Below, piece after piece: positions 17,821-25,769 of a DNA stretch of 64,000 nt; positions within the stretch are counted from its first letter, which is position 1; every line of letters begins with the position of its first letter. Both the position numbers and the translations under genes were made by a program. The DNA is from Nocardioides sp. S5 (lineage in GTDB: Bacteria; Actinomycetota; Actinomycetes; Propionibacteriales; Nocardioidaceae), in assembly GCF_017310035.1 (NCBI RefSeq), contig NZ_CP022296.1, forward strand, positions 2,542,001 to 2,606,000, written 5' to 3'. The notes under the pieces are model-generated. The model was not told where the DNA came from, ran no database searches, and saw only the letters and a list, made by a program, of their open reading frames with translations.

Positions 17821-17915
17821 CCACCCGTAGTAAGCCCGCACCTCCCACGTTGCCTCCGAACCGGCGTCGCGCGCGCACCTGCCCTGCAAGACCCTGACCC
17901 TGCCCAGGAGGAATC

Positions 17916-18215
17916 GTGCTCTACCGCTCCCCAGTGCTCCCCTACGACATCACCATCAGTCCCAACTCCAACGGCCTACCGGGCATCGGGCAGCTCCGAG
18001 ACGTCGTCGGCGCGGCCATGACCGTCGGCCTCATCCTCGCGGTGCTGGCCCTCATCATCTCCGCGATCGTGTGGGCTCTCGGCGCAAACTCGTCCAACCC
18101 GCACCTCGCCGGGCGAGGCAAGGCTGGCGTCCTGGTGGGCCTTGGCGCCGCGATCATCACCGGCGCGTCCGTCACCCTCGTCAACTTCTTCTGGAACGTC
18201 GGCCAGTCGGTCTGA
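17916..18215 (+). CDS. Small two-helix membrane protein, paralogue of the preceding gene (DUF6112-like)
   Basis: Protein of 99 residues with a strong ribosome site (AGGAGGAATC) before GTG. It shares the pattern of the gene at 17,530: GIGQLRDVVGAAMTVGLILAV, a loop NPHLAGRGKAG, and a second helix ending VNFFWNVGQSV. Equal length and two aligned helices indicate tandem duplication followed by divergence. It is likely the second small subunit of the type IV secretion channel; the following gene encodes the TrbL/VirB6-like channel protein. Confidence 0.68.
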   Translation: MLYRSPVLPYDITISPNSNGLPGIGQLRDVVGAAMTVGLILAVLALIISAIVWALGANSSNPHLAGRGKAGVLVGLGAAIITGASVTLVNFFWNVGQSV

Positions 18216-18242
18216 CCCGAGCTTCGGTGAGAGGACGACACG

Positions 18243-19601
18243 ATGGTCGACGTCTGCGACATCCCCGTGATCTCAGGTGTCTGCGACGTGGCCGGAGAAG
18301 CGGCCGGCTCCCTGGTCTCGGCTCCCTTCGACTACCTCGCGCAGTCCATGGGGAATGCAGCCGGCTGGATGTTCGAGTCGGTCTGGAGGGTCTTCGACTC
18401 GACCACCATGGTCGACGTCACCAGCAGCCACTACACCAAGGTCTACAACATCCTGTTCGGCGTCGCGGTCTTCGTGATGCTCGGCTTCTTCATGCTCCAG
18501 GTCATCGGCGGCATGATTCGGAGAGAACCCGCAGCTCTGTCCCGAGCCGCCCTCGGCATGGCGAAGTCGGTCCTCGGTTCGTTCGTGGCGCTCACCCTGC
18601 TCGCAACCGCACTGGAGCTCACCGACCAGCTGTGCGTCGGCATCGTCAAGGCCGCCGGGACCAACATGGAGGAGATGGGCGACCGGATCGTGCTCCTGGT
18701 CGCCGGCCTCGGGGCCATCAGCCTTGCCGCCCCCGGAGCGGGGGCCATCGTGACCATCTTCATCGCCGGGCTCGCCATCGGAGGTGCGGTCATCGTCTGG
18801 GTCAGCCTCCTCGTCCGAAAGGCTCTACTTCTCATCGCGATCGTCTTCGCCCCGATAGCGCTCGCAGGGGCGAGCTGGGACCACACACGCGGCTGGATCG
18901 GCAGGTGGGCGGGCTTCGTCCTCGCCCTGATCTTGTCCAAGGTCGTGCTGGTGGTGATCTTCCTGCTGGCGACCGCGCAGGTGTCCGCACCCATCGACTC
19001 CGACCTCGCATCGGCAAGCGAGCCGATCGCCGGCGTCGTGCTCATGCTCATGGCCGCGTTCGCCCCTTACCTCACCTACAAGGCGATCAGCTTCATGGGC
19101 TTCGACATGCACCAGGCGATGTCGGCCGAACAGGAGACCAAGTCGGCGATGAACCGGCCCATGCCCATCCCCCTGAACCGCCAGTCCGGGTCGACGCCCC
19201 GCAAGGTCCTCGGTGGCGGGCCGCAAGGCGGGAGTACGGCGACGGGTGGCGGAGGTCCCTCGCCTGCCCCAGCCGCAGCTCCTGGGGCTCGAGGCGGGGC
19301 TCGAGGCGGGGCTGGAGGCGGGGCTGGACGCGGAGGTGGAGGCGTCGCGGGCGGAGGCTCAGCTGGCGGGCTGTCGAGCGGGCGGACAGGTGGCGCGGCC
19401 GGGGGCGGCGTGGCTGCGGGACTGGCGATTGCGAAGCAGTCCTTCTCCGCTGGCGTCAGCACCGGCCGCTCGGTGGGAGCTGCGGCTTCGCAGCAGATCG
19501 ATGCCGCCAACCAGGCACCACCTAGCGCCGCGGCATCGCCGCCACCTCACGTGGCTGACCCGGTGCCCGCGTCGAACACCAAGAAAGGCCGAGGGCGGTG
19601 A
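18243..19601 (+). CDS. TrbL/VirB6-like channel protein
   Basis: Polytopic membrane protein of 452 residues. Hydrophobic helices cluster at about 70-95, 110-130, 150-215 and 220-285, typical for TrbL/VirB6 inner-membrane channel proteins of conjugation systems. The cytoplasmic tail (about 320-452) is low complexity, rich in Gly, Ala, Pro and Ser with GARGGARGGAGGGAG-like runs encoded by near-repeats around 19,285-19,350. Stop and next start overlap (GTGA). It should form part of the inner-membrane pore with the small subunits before it. Confidence 0.78.
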   Translation: MVDVCDIPVISGVCDVAGEAAGSLVSAPFDYLAQSMGNAAGWMFESVWRVFDSTTMVDVTSSHYTKVYNILFGVAVFVMLGFFMLQVIGGMIRREPAALSRAALGMAKSVLGSFVALTLLATALELTDQLCVGIVKAAGTNMEEMGDRIVLLVAGLGAISLAAPGAGAIVTIFIAGLAIGGAVIVWVSLLVRKALLLIAIVFAPIALAGASWDHTRGWIGRWAGFVLALILSKVVLVVIFLLATAQVSAPIDSDLASASEPIAGVVLMLMAAFAPYLTYKAISFMGFDMHQAMSAEQETKSAMNRPMPIPLNRQSGSTPRKVLGGGPQGGSTATGGGGPSPAPAAAPGARGGARGGAGGGAGRGGGGVAGGGSAGGLSSGRTGGAAGGGVAAGLAIAKQSFSAGVSTGRSVGAAASQQIDAANQAPPSAAASPPPHVADPVPASNTKKGRGR

Positions 19602-21061
19602 GTACAGGTTCGGCGGGGCGCGACTACGACCTCGCGCCGGTGAAGTTCTCCCGCCTGGCCCGTCGTGGAGTCCTGCTAGGTCTCTCGGGCTCACAGCTGG
19701 TCGTGGTCGGCACGGCTGCCGTCACGCTGGTCGTCGCGCTGTACCTGGGCGGCGGCACCCTTTTGCTGTACGTCCTCCCGATGTTGCTCCTGTGCGCCGC
19801 CCTCGCGTGGGTCGGCGTCGGTGGCCGCAAGCTGGTCGAGTGGCTCCCCGTGGTGGCTCGCTGGGTGTGGCGCTCGACCGGCGGCCAACTGCTCTTCCAA
19901 CGCCGGATCGTGAGACCGCGGCCTGTGGGGACTTTGGCGCTGCCAGGCGATGCTGCGCGGTTGCGGCAGTGGCTCGACCCCGAGAGCGGAGCTGTGATGA
20001 TCCACGACCCGCACCGCTCGACACTGACGGCAATCGTCAGCGTCACCCATCCGGCGTTCATCCTGCTCGACCCGATCGAGCAGCAGCGTCGCGTGGCCAG
20101 CTGGGGCCGTGTTCTGGCAACCGCCTGTCGATCCGGACGGATCGCGTCGCTGCAGGTGATGGAGCGGACGCTTCCCGACTCGGGCAGAGGGCTGGCGCAG
20201 TGGTGGTCCCAGCACGGTTTGCAGGACGACTCGTGGACGTCCACGACGTACGCCGAACTCATCGACCGTGCCGGTCCCGCCGGCGAACGGCACGCGAGCA
20301 CCGTCTCGATCTCACTCGACATGAAAGCTGCTGGTCGTGCGATTCGCGCCGCGGGCGGGGGCACCCGCGGCGCTGCCGCAGTGCTCCGCCAGGAGATGTC
20401 GACGACCACCGCTGCCCTGAGGGCTGCCGACCTCGCACCGTCGGCGTGGCTGGAGCCTGGCGACCTGGCGGTGATCCTGCGTTCGGCGTACGACCCGGTC
20501 GTCGCCGGAGCGCTCGAACGCCACGGTCAGCTCGGTCGTGACCTCGCCTCGGCCGGGCCAGTCGGTGTCACTGAGCAGTGGTCAAGCGTGCGCAGCGACT
20601 CAGCCCACCACTGCGTGCTGTGGGTCAGCGAGTGGCCGCGATCCTTGGTCTACCCCGGGTTCCTCTCGCCCGTACTCCTGTCCTCGGGCGTACGACGCAC
20701 CTTCACGCTCCTCTACACCCCGATGCGTACCGACCAGGCCGCGCGCGACATCCGCAAGAAGAAGACCGAGTACGTCTCCGACGCCTCCCAACGTCAGCGG
20801 ATCGGCCAGATTGAGGACGCCCAGCAGTCCGCGGAGTACAACGACGTGCTCCAGCAGGAGGCGGACCTGACCGCGGGTCACGGCATCCTGCGCACCACCG
20901 GACTGATCGCCGTCAGCGCCGCGGACCTCGACGAGCTCGAGCGCGCCGTGGCTCACCTCGAGCAGGCAGCCATCCAGGCCTCCTGCGAGACCCGTCGACT
21001 CTGGGGCCAGCAGGCGCAGGCGTTCGCGGCAGCAGCGCTCCCGTTGTGCCGAGACGTGTGA
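19598..21061 (+). CDS. SCO6880-like conjugation protein (VirB3/VirB4 N-domain type)
   Basis: Protein of 487 residues starting on a GTG coupled to the TrbL-like gene. Two hydrophobic helices (about 25-75) are followed by a long cytoplasmic domain without a P-loop. It matches the layout of the SCO6880 family of actinomycete elements, which looks like VirB3 joined to the N-terminal, non-catalytic part of VirB4. Features include VARWVWRSTGGQLLFQRR, AVMIHDPHRSTLTAIVSV, SISLDMKAAGRAIRAAGGG and RDIRKKKTEYVSDASQRQRI. It is expected to dock the ATPase encoded two genes later. Confidence 0.8.
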   Translation: MSTGSAGRDYDLAPVKFSRLARRGVLLGLSGSQLVVVGTAAVTLVVALYLGGGTLLLYVLPMLLLCAALAWVGVGGRKLVEWLPVVARWVWRSTGGQLLFQRRIVRPRPVGTLALPGDAARLRQWLDPESGAVMIHDPHRSTLTAIVSVTHPAFILLDPIEQQRRVASWGRVLATACRSGRIASLQVMERTLPDSGRGLAQWWSQHGLQDDSWTSTTYAELIDRAGPAGERHASTVSISLDMKAAGRAIRAAGGGTRGAAAVLRQEMSTTTAALRAADLAPSAWLEPGDLAVILRSAYDPVVAGALERHGQLGRDLASAGPVGVTEQWSSVRSDSAHHCVLWVSEWPRSLVYPGFLSPVLLSSGVRRTFTLLYTPMRTDQAARDIRKKKTEYVSDASQRQRIGQIEDAQQSAEYNDVLQQEADLTAGHGILRTTGLIAVSAADLDELERAVAHLEQAAIQASCETRRLWGQQAQAFAAAALPLCRDV

Positions 21062-21135
21062 GGGTGGCGCGCGACCGACTGGCGACGGGCTTCCAGGCAC
21101 ACCTCCTTCTCAACCACATCAAGTAGGAGGCGCCG

Positions 21136-21246
21136 ATGCCCACGTTCGAGGACCCGGCTGTTGACGCCGACAACGCGCAGAGCGCGCTGGCGCATGTGAC
21201 CCTGTCCGTCTATCCCCTCGCTGTCGTTCGTGGGCTTTCGCTGTGA
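21136..21246 (+). CDS. Short ORF, probable truncated hypothetical protein
   Basis: A 36-residue frame (MPTFEDPAVDADNAQSALAH, then 16 more) has a good ribosome site (GTAGGAGGCGCCG) and ends in a TGA overlapping the GTG of the VirB4-like gene. The N-terminus looks like that of longer actinobacterial hypotheticals, while the second half looks like unrelated read-through. It may therefore be a degenerated gene kept for translational coupling. A second short open stretch (21,064-21,126) just upstream has a protein-like end too. Low certainty. Confidence 0.35.
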   Translation: MPTFEDPAVDADNAQSALAHVTLSVYPLAVVRGLSL

Positions 21247-22733
21247 CGGGCTGGGATGAAGGCCGCTTGCACAGCTCGGTGTTAATGTCGCCCCGTCGCG
21301 AGCGACGCCGTGACCGTCGCGTCCGGCAGAGTGCTGCGAAGTCCTTGCTCTCAGTGGACCGCGAGGCACGGAACGCAGCAGCCAAGGCACGGGCCGACGA
21401 GCTGACAGCCGAGCGCCGCGCCACCGTCGTACTGCCCCGGGCTGGCGAGCCCGGCCCCGCCGCCCTCCGCACCCCAGGCCGATTGCGCTTACGACGCCAT
21501 CAAGACACCTCAGCGACGCTGGCGGGTGCCTACCCGTTCCTCGCCGAGGGTGGCCTCGGAAGTGACGGCGTCTTCGTCGGTCAGGATCTCTACTCAGGCA
21601 GCTCCTTTGTCTACGACCCGTGGGTGCTCTACTCCCGCGGTCTCATCACCGCACCGAACCTCGTTCTCGCCGGGATCGTGGGCGCTGGCAAGTCCGCGCT
21701 GGCAAAGAGCCTCTACACCCGTTCGATCCCGTTCGGGCGCCGCGTGTACGTGCCGGGCGACCCGAAGGGTGAGCACACTGCAGTCGCCGAGGCCGTCGGC
21801 GGCAAGGCCATCGCGCTCGGGCACGGCATGGCCAACCGGCTCAACCCCCTCGACGAGGGTCTCCGGCCCAGCGGTCTCGATGACGCGCAATGGACGGCGC
21901 AGGTCACGGCCAGGCGACGGGACCTGGTCGGCGCCCTGGCCGAGACCGTGCTGGACCGACGACTGACGCCGCTGGAGCACACGGCAATCGACGTCGCCCT
22001 TGGTGACGTCGTCCGCACGTCGCCCACGCCTGTGCTGCCGATGGTGGTGGACCGGCTCCTCTCCCCCGACCCGGCCACCGACACGGACGGTCGCCTGGCA
22101 GAGGACGGACGCCTGGTCGCACACGCGCTCCGACGTCTGGTCGCTGGCGACCTGGCCGGGCTGTTCGACGGCCCGAGCACGGTGCGGTTCGATCCGACAC
22201 TGCCGATGGTGTCGCTCGATCTCTCTCGCGTCACCGAGAACGCCACCTTGATCTCAGTGCTGATGACGTGCGCATCGGCCTGGATGGAATCCGCGCTACT
22301 CGATTCGTCCGGCGGGCAGAGGTGGGTGGTGTACGACGAGGCCTGGCGTCTCATGTCTCACCCGGCACTCCTGCGCCGGATGGACGCGCACTGGCGACTC
22401 GCGCGCCACTATGGCATCGCGAACATGCTGATCTTCCACAAGCTCTCCGACCTCGACAACGTCGGCGACCAAGGCTCAGCGATGCGCGCCCTCGCGTCGT
22501 CACTGCTCGCCAATGCCGAGACACGCGTGGTCTACCGGCAGGAGTCGGACCAGCTCGGTTCGACCGCGACGGCCCTGGGCTTGACCGGGACCGAGCAGTC
22601 GCTGTTGCCGACGTTGGGGACCGGTCAGGGGCTGTGGCGGATCAAGGACAGGTCCTTCGTGGTGCAGCACCAGCTGCATCCCGCCGAGCTCGAGCTGTTC
22701 GACACGTCCGCGCGGGCGTCCGGGACCCTTTAG
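21243..22733 (+). CDS. VirB4-like conjugation ATPase
   Basis: Protein of 496 residues from the coupled GTG at 21243 (ATG at 21285 is an alternative). After a basic N-terminal region it contains Walker A GIVGAGKS (about 144-151), VYVPGDPKGEHTAVAEAVGG, a Walker B-like WVVYDEAWRLM, and NMLIFHKLSDLDNVGDQGSA with TRVVYRQESDQL, all typical of the VirB4/TraC C-terminal motor domain. It energises the transfer channel, and with the SCO6880-like protein reconstitutes a split VirB4. It is the last gene of this conjugation operon; the divergent metal-resistance module follows. Confidence 0.85.
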   Translation: MTGWDEGRLHSSVLMSPRRERRRDRRVRQSAAKSLLSVDREARNAAAKARADELTAERRATVVLPRAGEPGPAALRTPGRLRLRRHQDTSATLAGAYPFLAEGGLGSDGVFVGQDLYSGSSFVYDPWVLYSRGLITAPNLVLAGIVGAGKSALAKSLYTRSIPFGRRVYVPGDPKGEHTAVAEAVGGKAIALGHGMANRLNPLDEGLRPSGLDDAQWTAQVTARRRDLVGALAETVLDRRLTPLEHTAIDVALGDVVRTSPTPVLPMVVDRLLSPDPATDTDGRLAEDGRLVAHALRRLVAGDLAGLFDGPSTVRFDPTLPMVSLDLSRVTENATLISVLMTCASAWMESALLDSSGGQRWVVYDEAWRLMSHPALLRRMDAHWRLARHYGIANMLIFHKLSDLDNVGDQGSAMRALASSLLANAETRVVYRQESDQLGSTATALGLTGTEQSLLPTLGTGQGLWRIKDRSFVVQHQLHPAELELFDTSARASGTL

Positions 22734-22868
22734 GAGTTCGCGCGAATATTGACGGTCCAGCGACGAACCTGAGCGTCTGAGCCATCCCCGAGCGGCCGCG
22801 GACCCTGAAGTTCAGTGAGCACCGGGGCGATGGGTGTTGCATGCTTTCTGGTCCCGTGACCCGGAGGA

Positions 22869-23036
22869 CTATCGGTGGCCGATCGGCAGAACCCAGCGGA
22901 AGGCGCTCAGCAGGGGCTTGCGGCACCAGCACGCCGCCGAGCAATGGCACCGTTGAAAGCCCGCCGCTTCGGCGGCCCGACTCCCCAGTGCCGCAGTGAG
23001 GTAGAGCGTGACCGGGAGGATGATGCGGCGCCTCAT
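22869..23036 (-). CDS. Small cysteine-rich membrane-anchored protein in the metal-resistance module
   Basis: Protein of 55 residues whose ATG overlaps the stop of the MerR-type regulator gene (ATGA), so the two are translated together. It has a hydrophobic N-terminus (IILPVTLYLTAALGSRA) and then FQRCHCSAACWCRKP, a CxC...CxC cluster that could bind soft metal ions. Too short to be found by length filters. The family is unknown to me. A metallochaperone or metal-buffering role is inferred from cysteines and context. Confidence 0.55.
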   Translation of the reverse strand: MRRRIILPVTLYLTAALGSRAAEAAGFQRCHCSAACWCRKPLLSAFRWVLPIGHR

Positions 23037-23485
23037 GCCGGTGAATCTACCTCTGGGCGCACGGCATCCGTGCGTGGTCGTGAGGCCAGCGGCTGGGCGA
23101 TGATGTGGCAGATCGCCTCGTCGGAGCAGTCGGCCGGGTCGAGCCGACGGCTGAGGCCGATCAAGTGGCCGAGCTCCGCTTCGAGGGTGGCCAGTTCGCG
23201 TTGCCGCTGCTGCACGTCGAGCAACTTGGCGGCCAGGAGGTCCTGCACGTGTCCGCACGGAGTGGCGCCTTCGCGGCGCAGGTCGAGGATCGTGGCGATC
23301 TCGACCAGAGTGAGGCCGGCGGCTTGAGCGTTGCGGATGAAAGCGAGCGTGGTGAGTGTCGTGTCGTCGTACTCGCGGTAGCCGTTGGGGCCTCGACGCG
23401 GTTGCGGCAGCAGTCCCTTGCGCTCGTAAAAGCGGATGGTGGCGGTCGGGACCCCGACGGCCTCGGCGACTTCTCCGATGCGCAT
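23033..23485 (-). CDS. MerR-family heavy-metal-responsive regulator
   Basis: Protein of 150 residues starting MRIGEVAEAVGVPTATIRFY, the winged-helix DNA-binding domain of MerR proteins, followed by the dimerisation coil (LLDVQQRQRELATLEAELGHL). Cysteines at about 77, 120 and 126 (TPCGH, DPADCSDEAICH) correspond roughly to the three metal-binding cysteines of MerR/ZntR-type sensors. It is divergent from the resistance genes and should bind the dyad at 23,505-23,526, repressing without metal and activating with it. Mercury is the likely inducer given the neighbours, but Cd, Zn or Pb are possible. Confidence 0.85.
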   Translation of the reverse strand: MRIGEVAEAVGVPTATIRFYERKGLLPQPRRGPNGYREYDDTTLTTLAFIRNAQAAGLTLVEIATILDLRREGATPCGHVQDLLAAKLLDVQQRQRELATLEAELGHLIGLSRRLDPADCSDEAICHIIAQPLASRPRTDAVRPEVDSPA

Positions 23486-23501
23486 GGTCTCACCGTACCG
23501 C

Positions 23502-23531
23502 TTGACCTTGTACCGTGGTTCAAGGTTTAGC
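23502..23531 (+). promoter_or_regulatory. MerR-type promoter/operator
   Basis: Between the divergent genes lies TTGACC (23502-23507, -35) and a -10-like TTTAGC/TTAGCG at 23526-23532 with a long 18-19 base spacer. The spacer holds a dyad, ACCTTG at 23505-23510 and CAAGGT at 23521-23526. Overlong spacers with a central dyad are the hallmark of MerR-activated promoters. The downstream start codon is at 23540, so the transcript would have a very short leader. Confidence 0.7.
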
Positions 23532-23539
23532 GTCGGGGT

Positions 23540-23839
23540 GTGGACATCACGCTGCTCTATTTCGAGGACTGCCCGAGCTGGAAAGTCGCGGACGAGCGCT
23601 TGGCTCTGATCGCAGCCGAGCGCGGCGACGTGACGGTGACCCGCCGACTGGTTGAGACTCCGGAGGACGCCGAGCGCGTCGGGTTTCTGGGCTCACCCAG
23701 CATCCAGATCGACGGCGTCGACCTGTTCGCCGAGCCCGGCGCACACGTCGGGCTGGCTTGTCGGAGATACCCGGTCCCCGGTGGCCACGAAGGCGCACCG
23801 ACACTCGTCCAGCTCCGCAGGGCGCTCGCCGATGCGTGA
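23540..23839 (+). CDS. Thioredoxin-like small protein of mer-type operon
   Basis: Protein of 99 residues, GTG start. DITLLYFEDCPSW is a thioredoxin-fold first strand and active-site turn, but the site is CPSW, so one of the two redox cysteines is replaced by Trp. GFLGSPSIQIDGVDLF is the cis-proline region. Such proteins occur in actinobacterial mercury operons. It may carry metal or help reduce it. The stop overlaps the next start (ATG at 23832). Confidence 0.7.
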   Translation: MDITLLYFEDCPSWKVADERLALIAAERGDVTVTRRLVETPEDAERVGFLGSPSIQIDGVDLFAEPGAHVGLACRRYPVPGGHEGAPTLVQLRRALADA

Positions 23840-24089
23840 CCGAATGGGCGCTGTCGGACCAGTGGCCGCCGTTGTCGGCGCAGTCGGCATCTGTTGCGGA
23901 CTGCCGGTGCTGCTGTCGCTGGGGGTGCTCGGTGCGGTGGCCGGCATGTCCCTCCAGAGCTGGGCCCTGATCGGGGTCGGCCTCATGCTCCTCGCCCTCG
24001 GCTGGGTGACGCGGGTGCCACGCCGGAGATGTCCCGCGTCAAACGTCAACGAGACCGCCAACAAGCCGTTGAAGGAGAACCGCCGATGA
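23832..24089 (+). CDS. Small mercury-transport-like membrane protein
   Basis: Protein of 85 residues with two hydrophobic helices (about 7-36 and 40-60). The first contains GICCGLPVLLSL, with the vicinal cysteine pair seen in MerT/MerF/MerC-type mercury importers. The C-terminus is basic with one more cysteine (RRRCPAS). Overlaps the previous gene by eight bases and the following reductase gene by ATGA, giving a tight three-gene operon. Transport of Hg(II) to the reductase is inferred from the CC motif and neighbours. Confidence 0.68.
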   Translation: MRDRMGAVGPVAAVVGAVGICCGLPVLLSLGVLGAVAGMSLQSWALIGVGLMLLALGWVTRVPRRRCPASNVNETANKPLKENRR

Positions 24090-25438
24090 GCGAAAGCTAT
24101 GACTTGATCGTGCTTGGCGCCGGGATGGCCGGTGTGGCGTCTGCGAACAAGTGCGCCAGCCAGGGGTGGCGCGTCGCGATCGTCGACCCGCTGCCCTACG
24201 GCGGCACGTGCGCCCTGCGGGGGTGCGACCCGAAGAAGATCCTCCGCCGCGGCGCGGAGATCATCGACAGCGCCCGCCTGATGGACGGCAAGGGCATCGA
24301 CGCTGCCGGCCTGTCGATCAACTGGGGCGACCTGATGAAGCACAAGCACGGCTTCACCGACCCGGTGCCGGAGAACATGGAGGCCGGCCTGAACGGCAAC
24401 GGCGTCGAAACGCTCCACGGCCCGGCGCGCTTCACCTTTGAGCGACAGATCGACGTCGACGGCACCCGCTACGACGCCGACCGCTTCCTGATCGCCACCG
24501 GCGCCAGACCCCGCCCCTTGGACTTCCCGGGTCACGAGCACCTGATCGACAGCACCGGCTTCCTCGACCTCGACGAACTTCCGTCACGGATCCTGTTCGT
24601 CGGAGGCGGCTTCATCTCCTTCGAGTTCGCCCACATCGCCGCCCGCGCCGGCGCGTCACCGGTCATCGTGGACCGCGGCGAACGACCCTTGAAGGGATTC
24701 GACCCCGACCTCGTCGAGCTGCTGGTCACCCGTGGCGCCGACATCGGCGTCGAGCTGCGACGCTCCACCAGCATCGCGGCTGTCGAGCCGAACGGCCGTG
24801 GCTACATCGTCACCCTGGACCGGGCCGGAGTCCACGAGAGCATCGAGACCGAGCTCGTCGTCCACGGCGCGGGTCGTGTCGCGGACCTCAGCGGTCTTGC
24901 CCTCGACGCCGCCGGAGTGGAATGGGGCGAACGTGGCCTGAGCGTCTCGGATCACCTCCAGAGCACCACGAACCCGGCCGTGTGGGCTGCCGGGGACTCC
25001 GCGGACACCGCGGGGATGCCGCTGACGCCGGTGGCGGTCATCGAGGCCAAGGTCGCCGCCTCCAACATGCTCAAAGGCACCACCACCGCCCCCAACTACA
25101 CCGGCATCCCTACGGCGGTATTCACCATCCCCGAGCTCGCCCGCGTCGGCATGCTCGAAGCAGAGGCTCGCGAGCAAGGCATCGACCTCACCGTCCGTCA
25201 CAGCGACACCAGCGGCTGGTACTCCAACTACCGCATCGGCGAGACCACCGCGGCCGCGAAGGTCCTCATCGACCGGTCCACAGACCGGGTCGTGGGCGCC
25301 CATCTGCTGGGCCCCGAGTACGGGGAGCTCATCAACACCTTCGGCCTAGCCATCACGCTCGGGCTCACCACCCGTCAACTCAAATCGACCACGGCCGCGT
25401 ACCCGACCGTGGGGTCCGATCTGGGATCGATGCTCTGA
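24086..25438 (+). CDS. Mercuric-reductase-like flavoprotein disulfide oxidoreductase
   Basis: Protein of 450 residues of the pyridine nucleotide-disulfide class I family. FAD site GAGMAG (11-16), redox-active GGTCALRGCDPKK (Cys42 and Cys47), NAD(P) site VGGGFISFEFAHIAARAG, second FAD motif VWAAGDSADT, and a C-terminal dimer domain. In place of the catalytic His of lipoamide dehydrogenases it has AYPTVGSDL, like the Tyr of MerA. The N-terminal metal-binding domain and the C-terminal Cys-Cys of classical MerA are both missing. It thus belongs to a divergent branch; reduction of Hg(II) is likely but not certain. Confidence 0.72.
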   Translation: MSESYDLIVLGAGMAGVASANKCASQGWRVAIVDPLPYGGTCALRGCDPKKILRRGAEIIDSARLMDGKGIDAAGLSINWGDLMKHKHGFTDPVPENMEAGLNGNGVETLHGPARFTFERQIDVDGTRYDADRFLIATGARPRPLDFPGHEHLIDSTGFLDLDELPSRILFVGGGFISFEFAHIAARAGASPVIVDRGERPLKGFDPDLVELLVTRGADIGVELRRSTSIAAVEPNGRGYIVTLDRAGVHESIETELVVHGAGRVADLSGLALDAAGVEWGERGLSVSDHLQSTTNPAVWAAGDSADTAGMPLTPVAVIEAKVAASNMLKGTTTAPNYTGIPTAVFTIPELARVGMLEAEAREQGIDLTVRHSDTSGWYSNYRIGETTAAAKVLIDRSTDRVVGAHLLGPEYGELINTFGLAITLGLTTRQLKSTTAAYPTVGSDLGSML

Positions 25439-25769
25439 GAGCATCGCTGCACCAGGCACCAACGTCGGCCTGCTAGTGCCACGCTCCGGACGGCGATCCG
25501 GCTCTAGTAGTCGCGTTTCGGGTGACGACTGGCAAGCGTTGTAACCCCTGTCCTTACGCGAATCGCATGCGGATTTCCATCACCCGAGCCGCGAGCCCCT
25601 CACAATCTCCCTGACCTTTTGGCGTGTGGCGTGTGGCGTCGAACCGGCGCCACCGCATGGACACCAATCGGGGCCCGTAGCCGTACGAACGAGCCTGAGC
25701 CCCCAAGTTGCGTCGCCAGCCAGTTGGTGCCGGGGACACACCTGTCGTCTGAAAGACAGGAGTCGCCCG
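25439..25769. other. Intergenic region between metal operon and ardC
   Basis: No gene seen in about 330 bases. A short hairpin, CCGGA at 25486-25490 and TCCGG at 25497-25501, lies 50 bases after the reductase stop and may end that transcript. A GGCGTGT repeat occurs twice around 25,620-25,635. The last 30 bases form the ardC leader described separately. Confidence 0.4.
25741..25762 (+). promoter_or_regulatory. Hairpin overlapping the ardC ribosome binding site (host copy)
   Basis: CCTGTC at 25741-25746 pairs with GACAGG at 25755-25760 around an eight-base loop. The 3' arm overlaps the Shine-Dalgarno AGGAG (25758-25762), seven bases before the ATG at 25770. Opening of the stem would be required for full translation. 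The second ardC in the window has the same arrangement with a different sequence. Confidence 0.5.
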
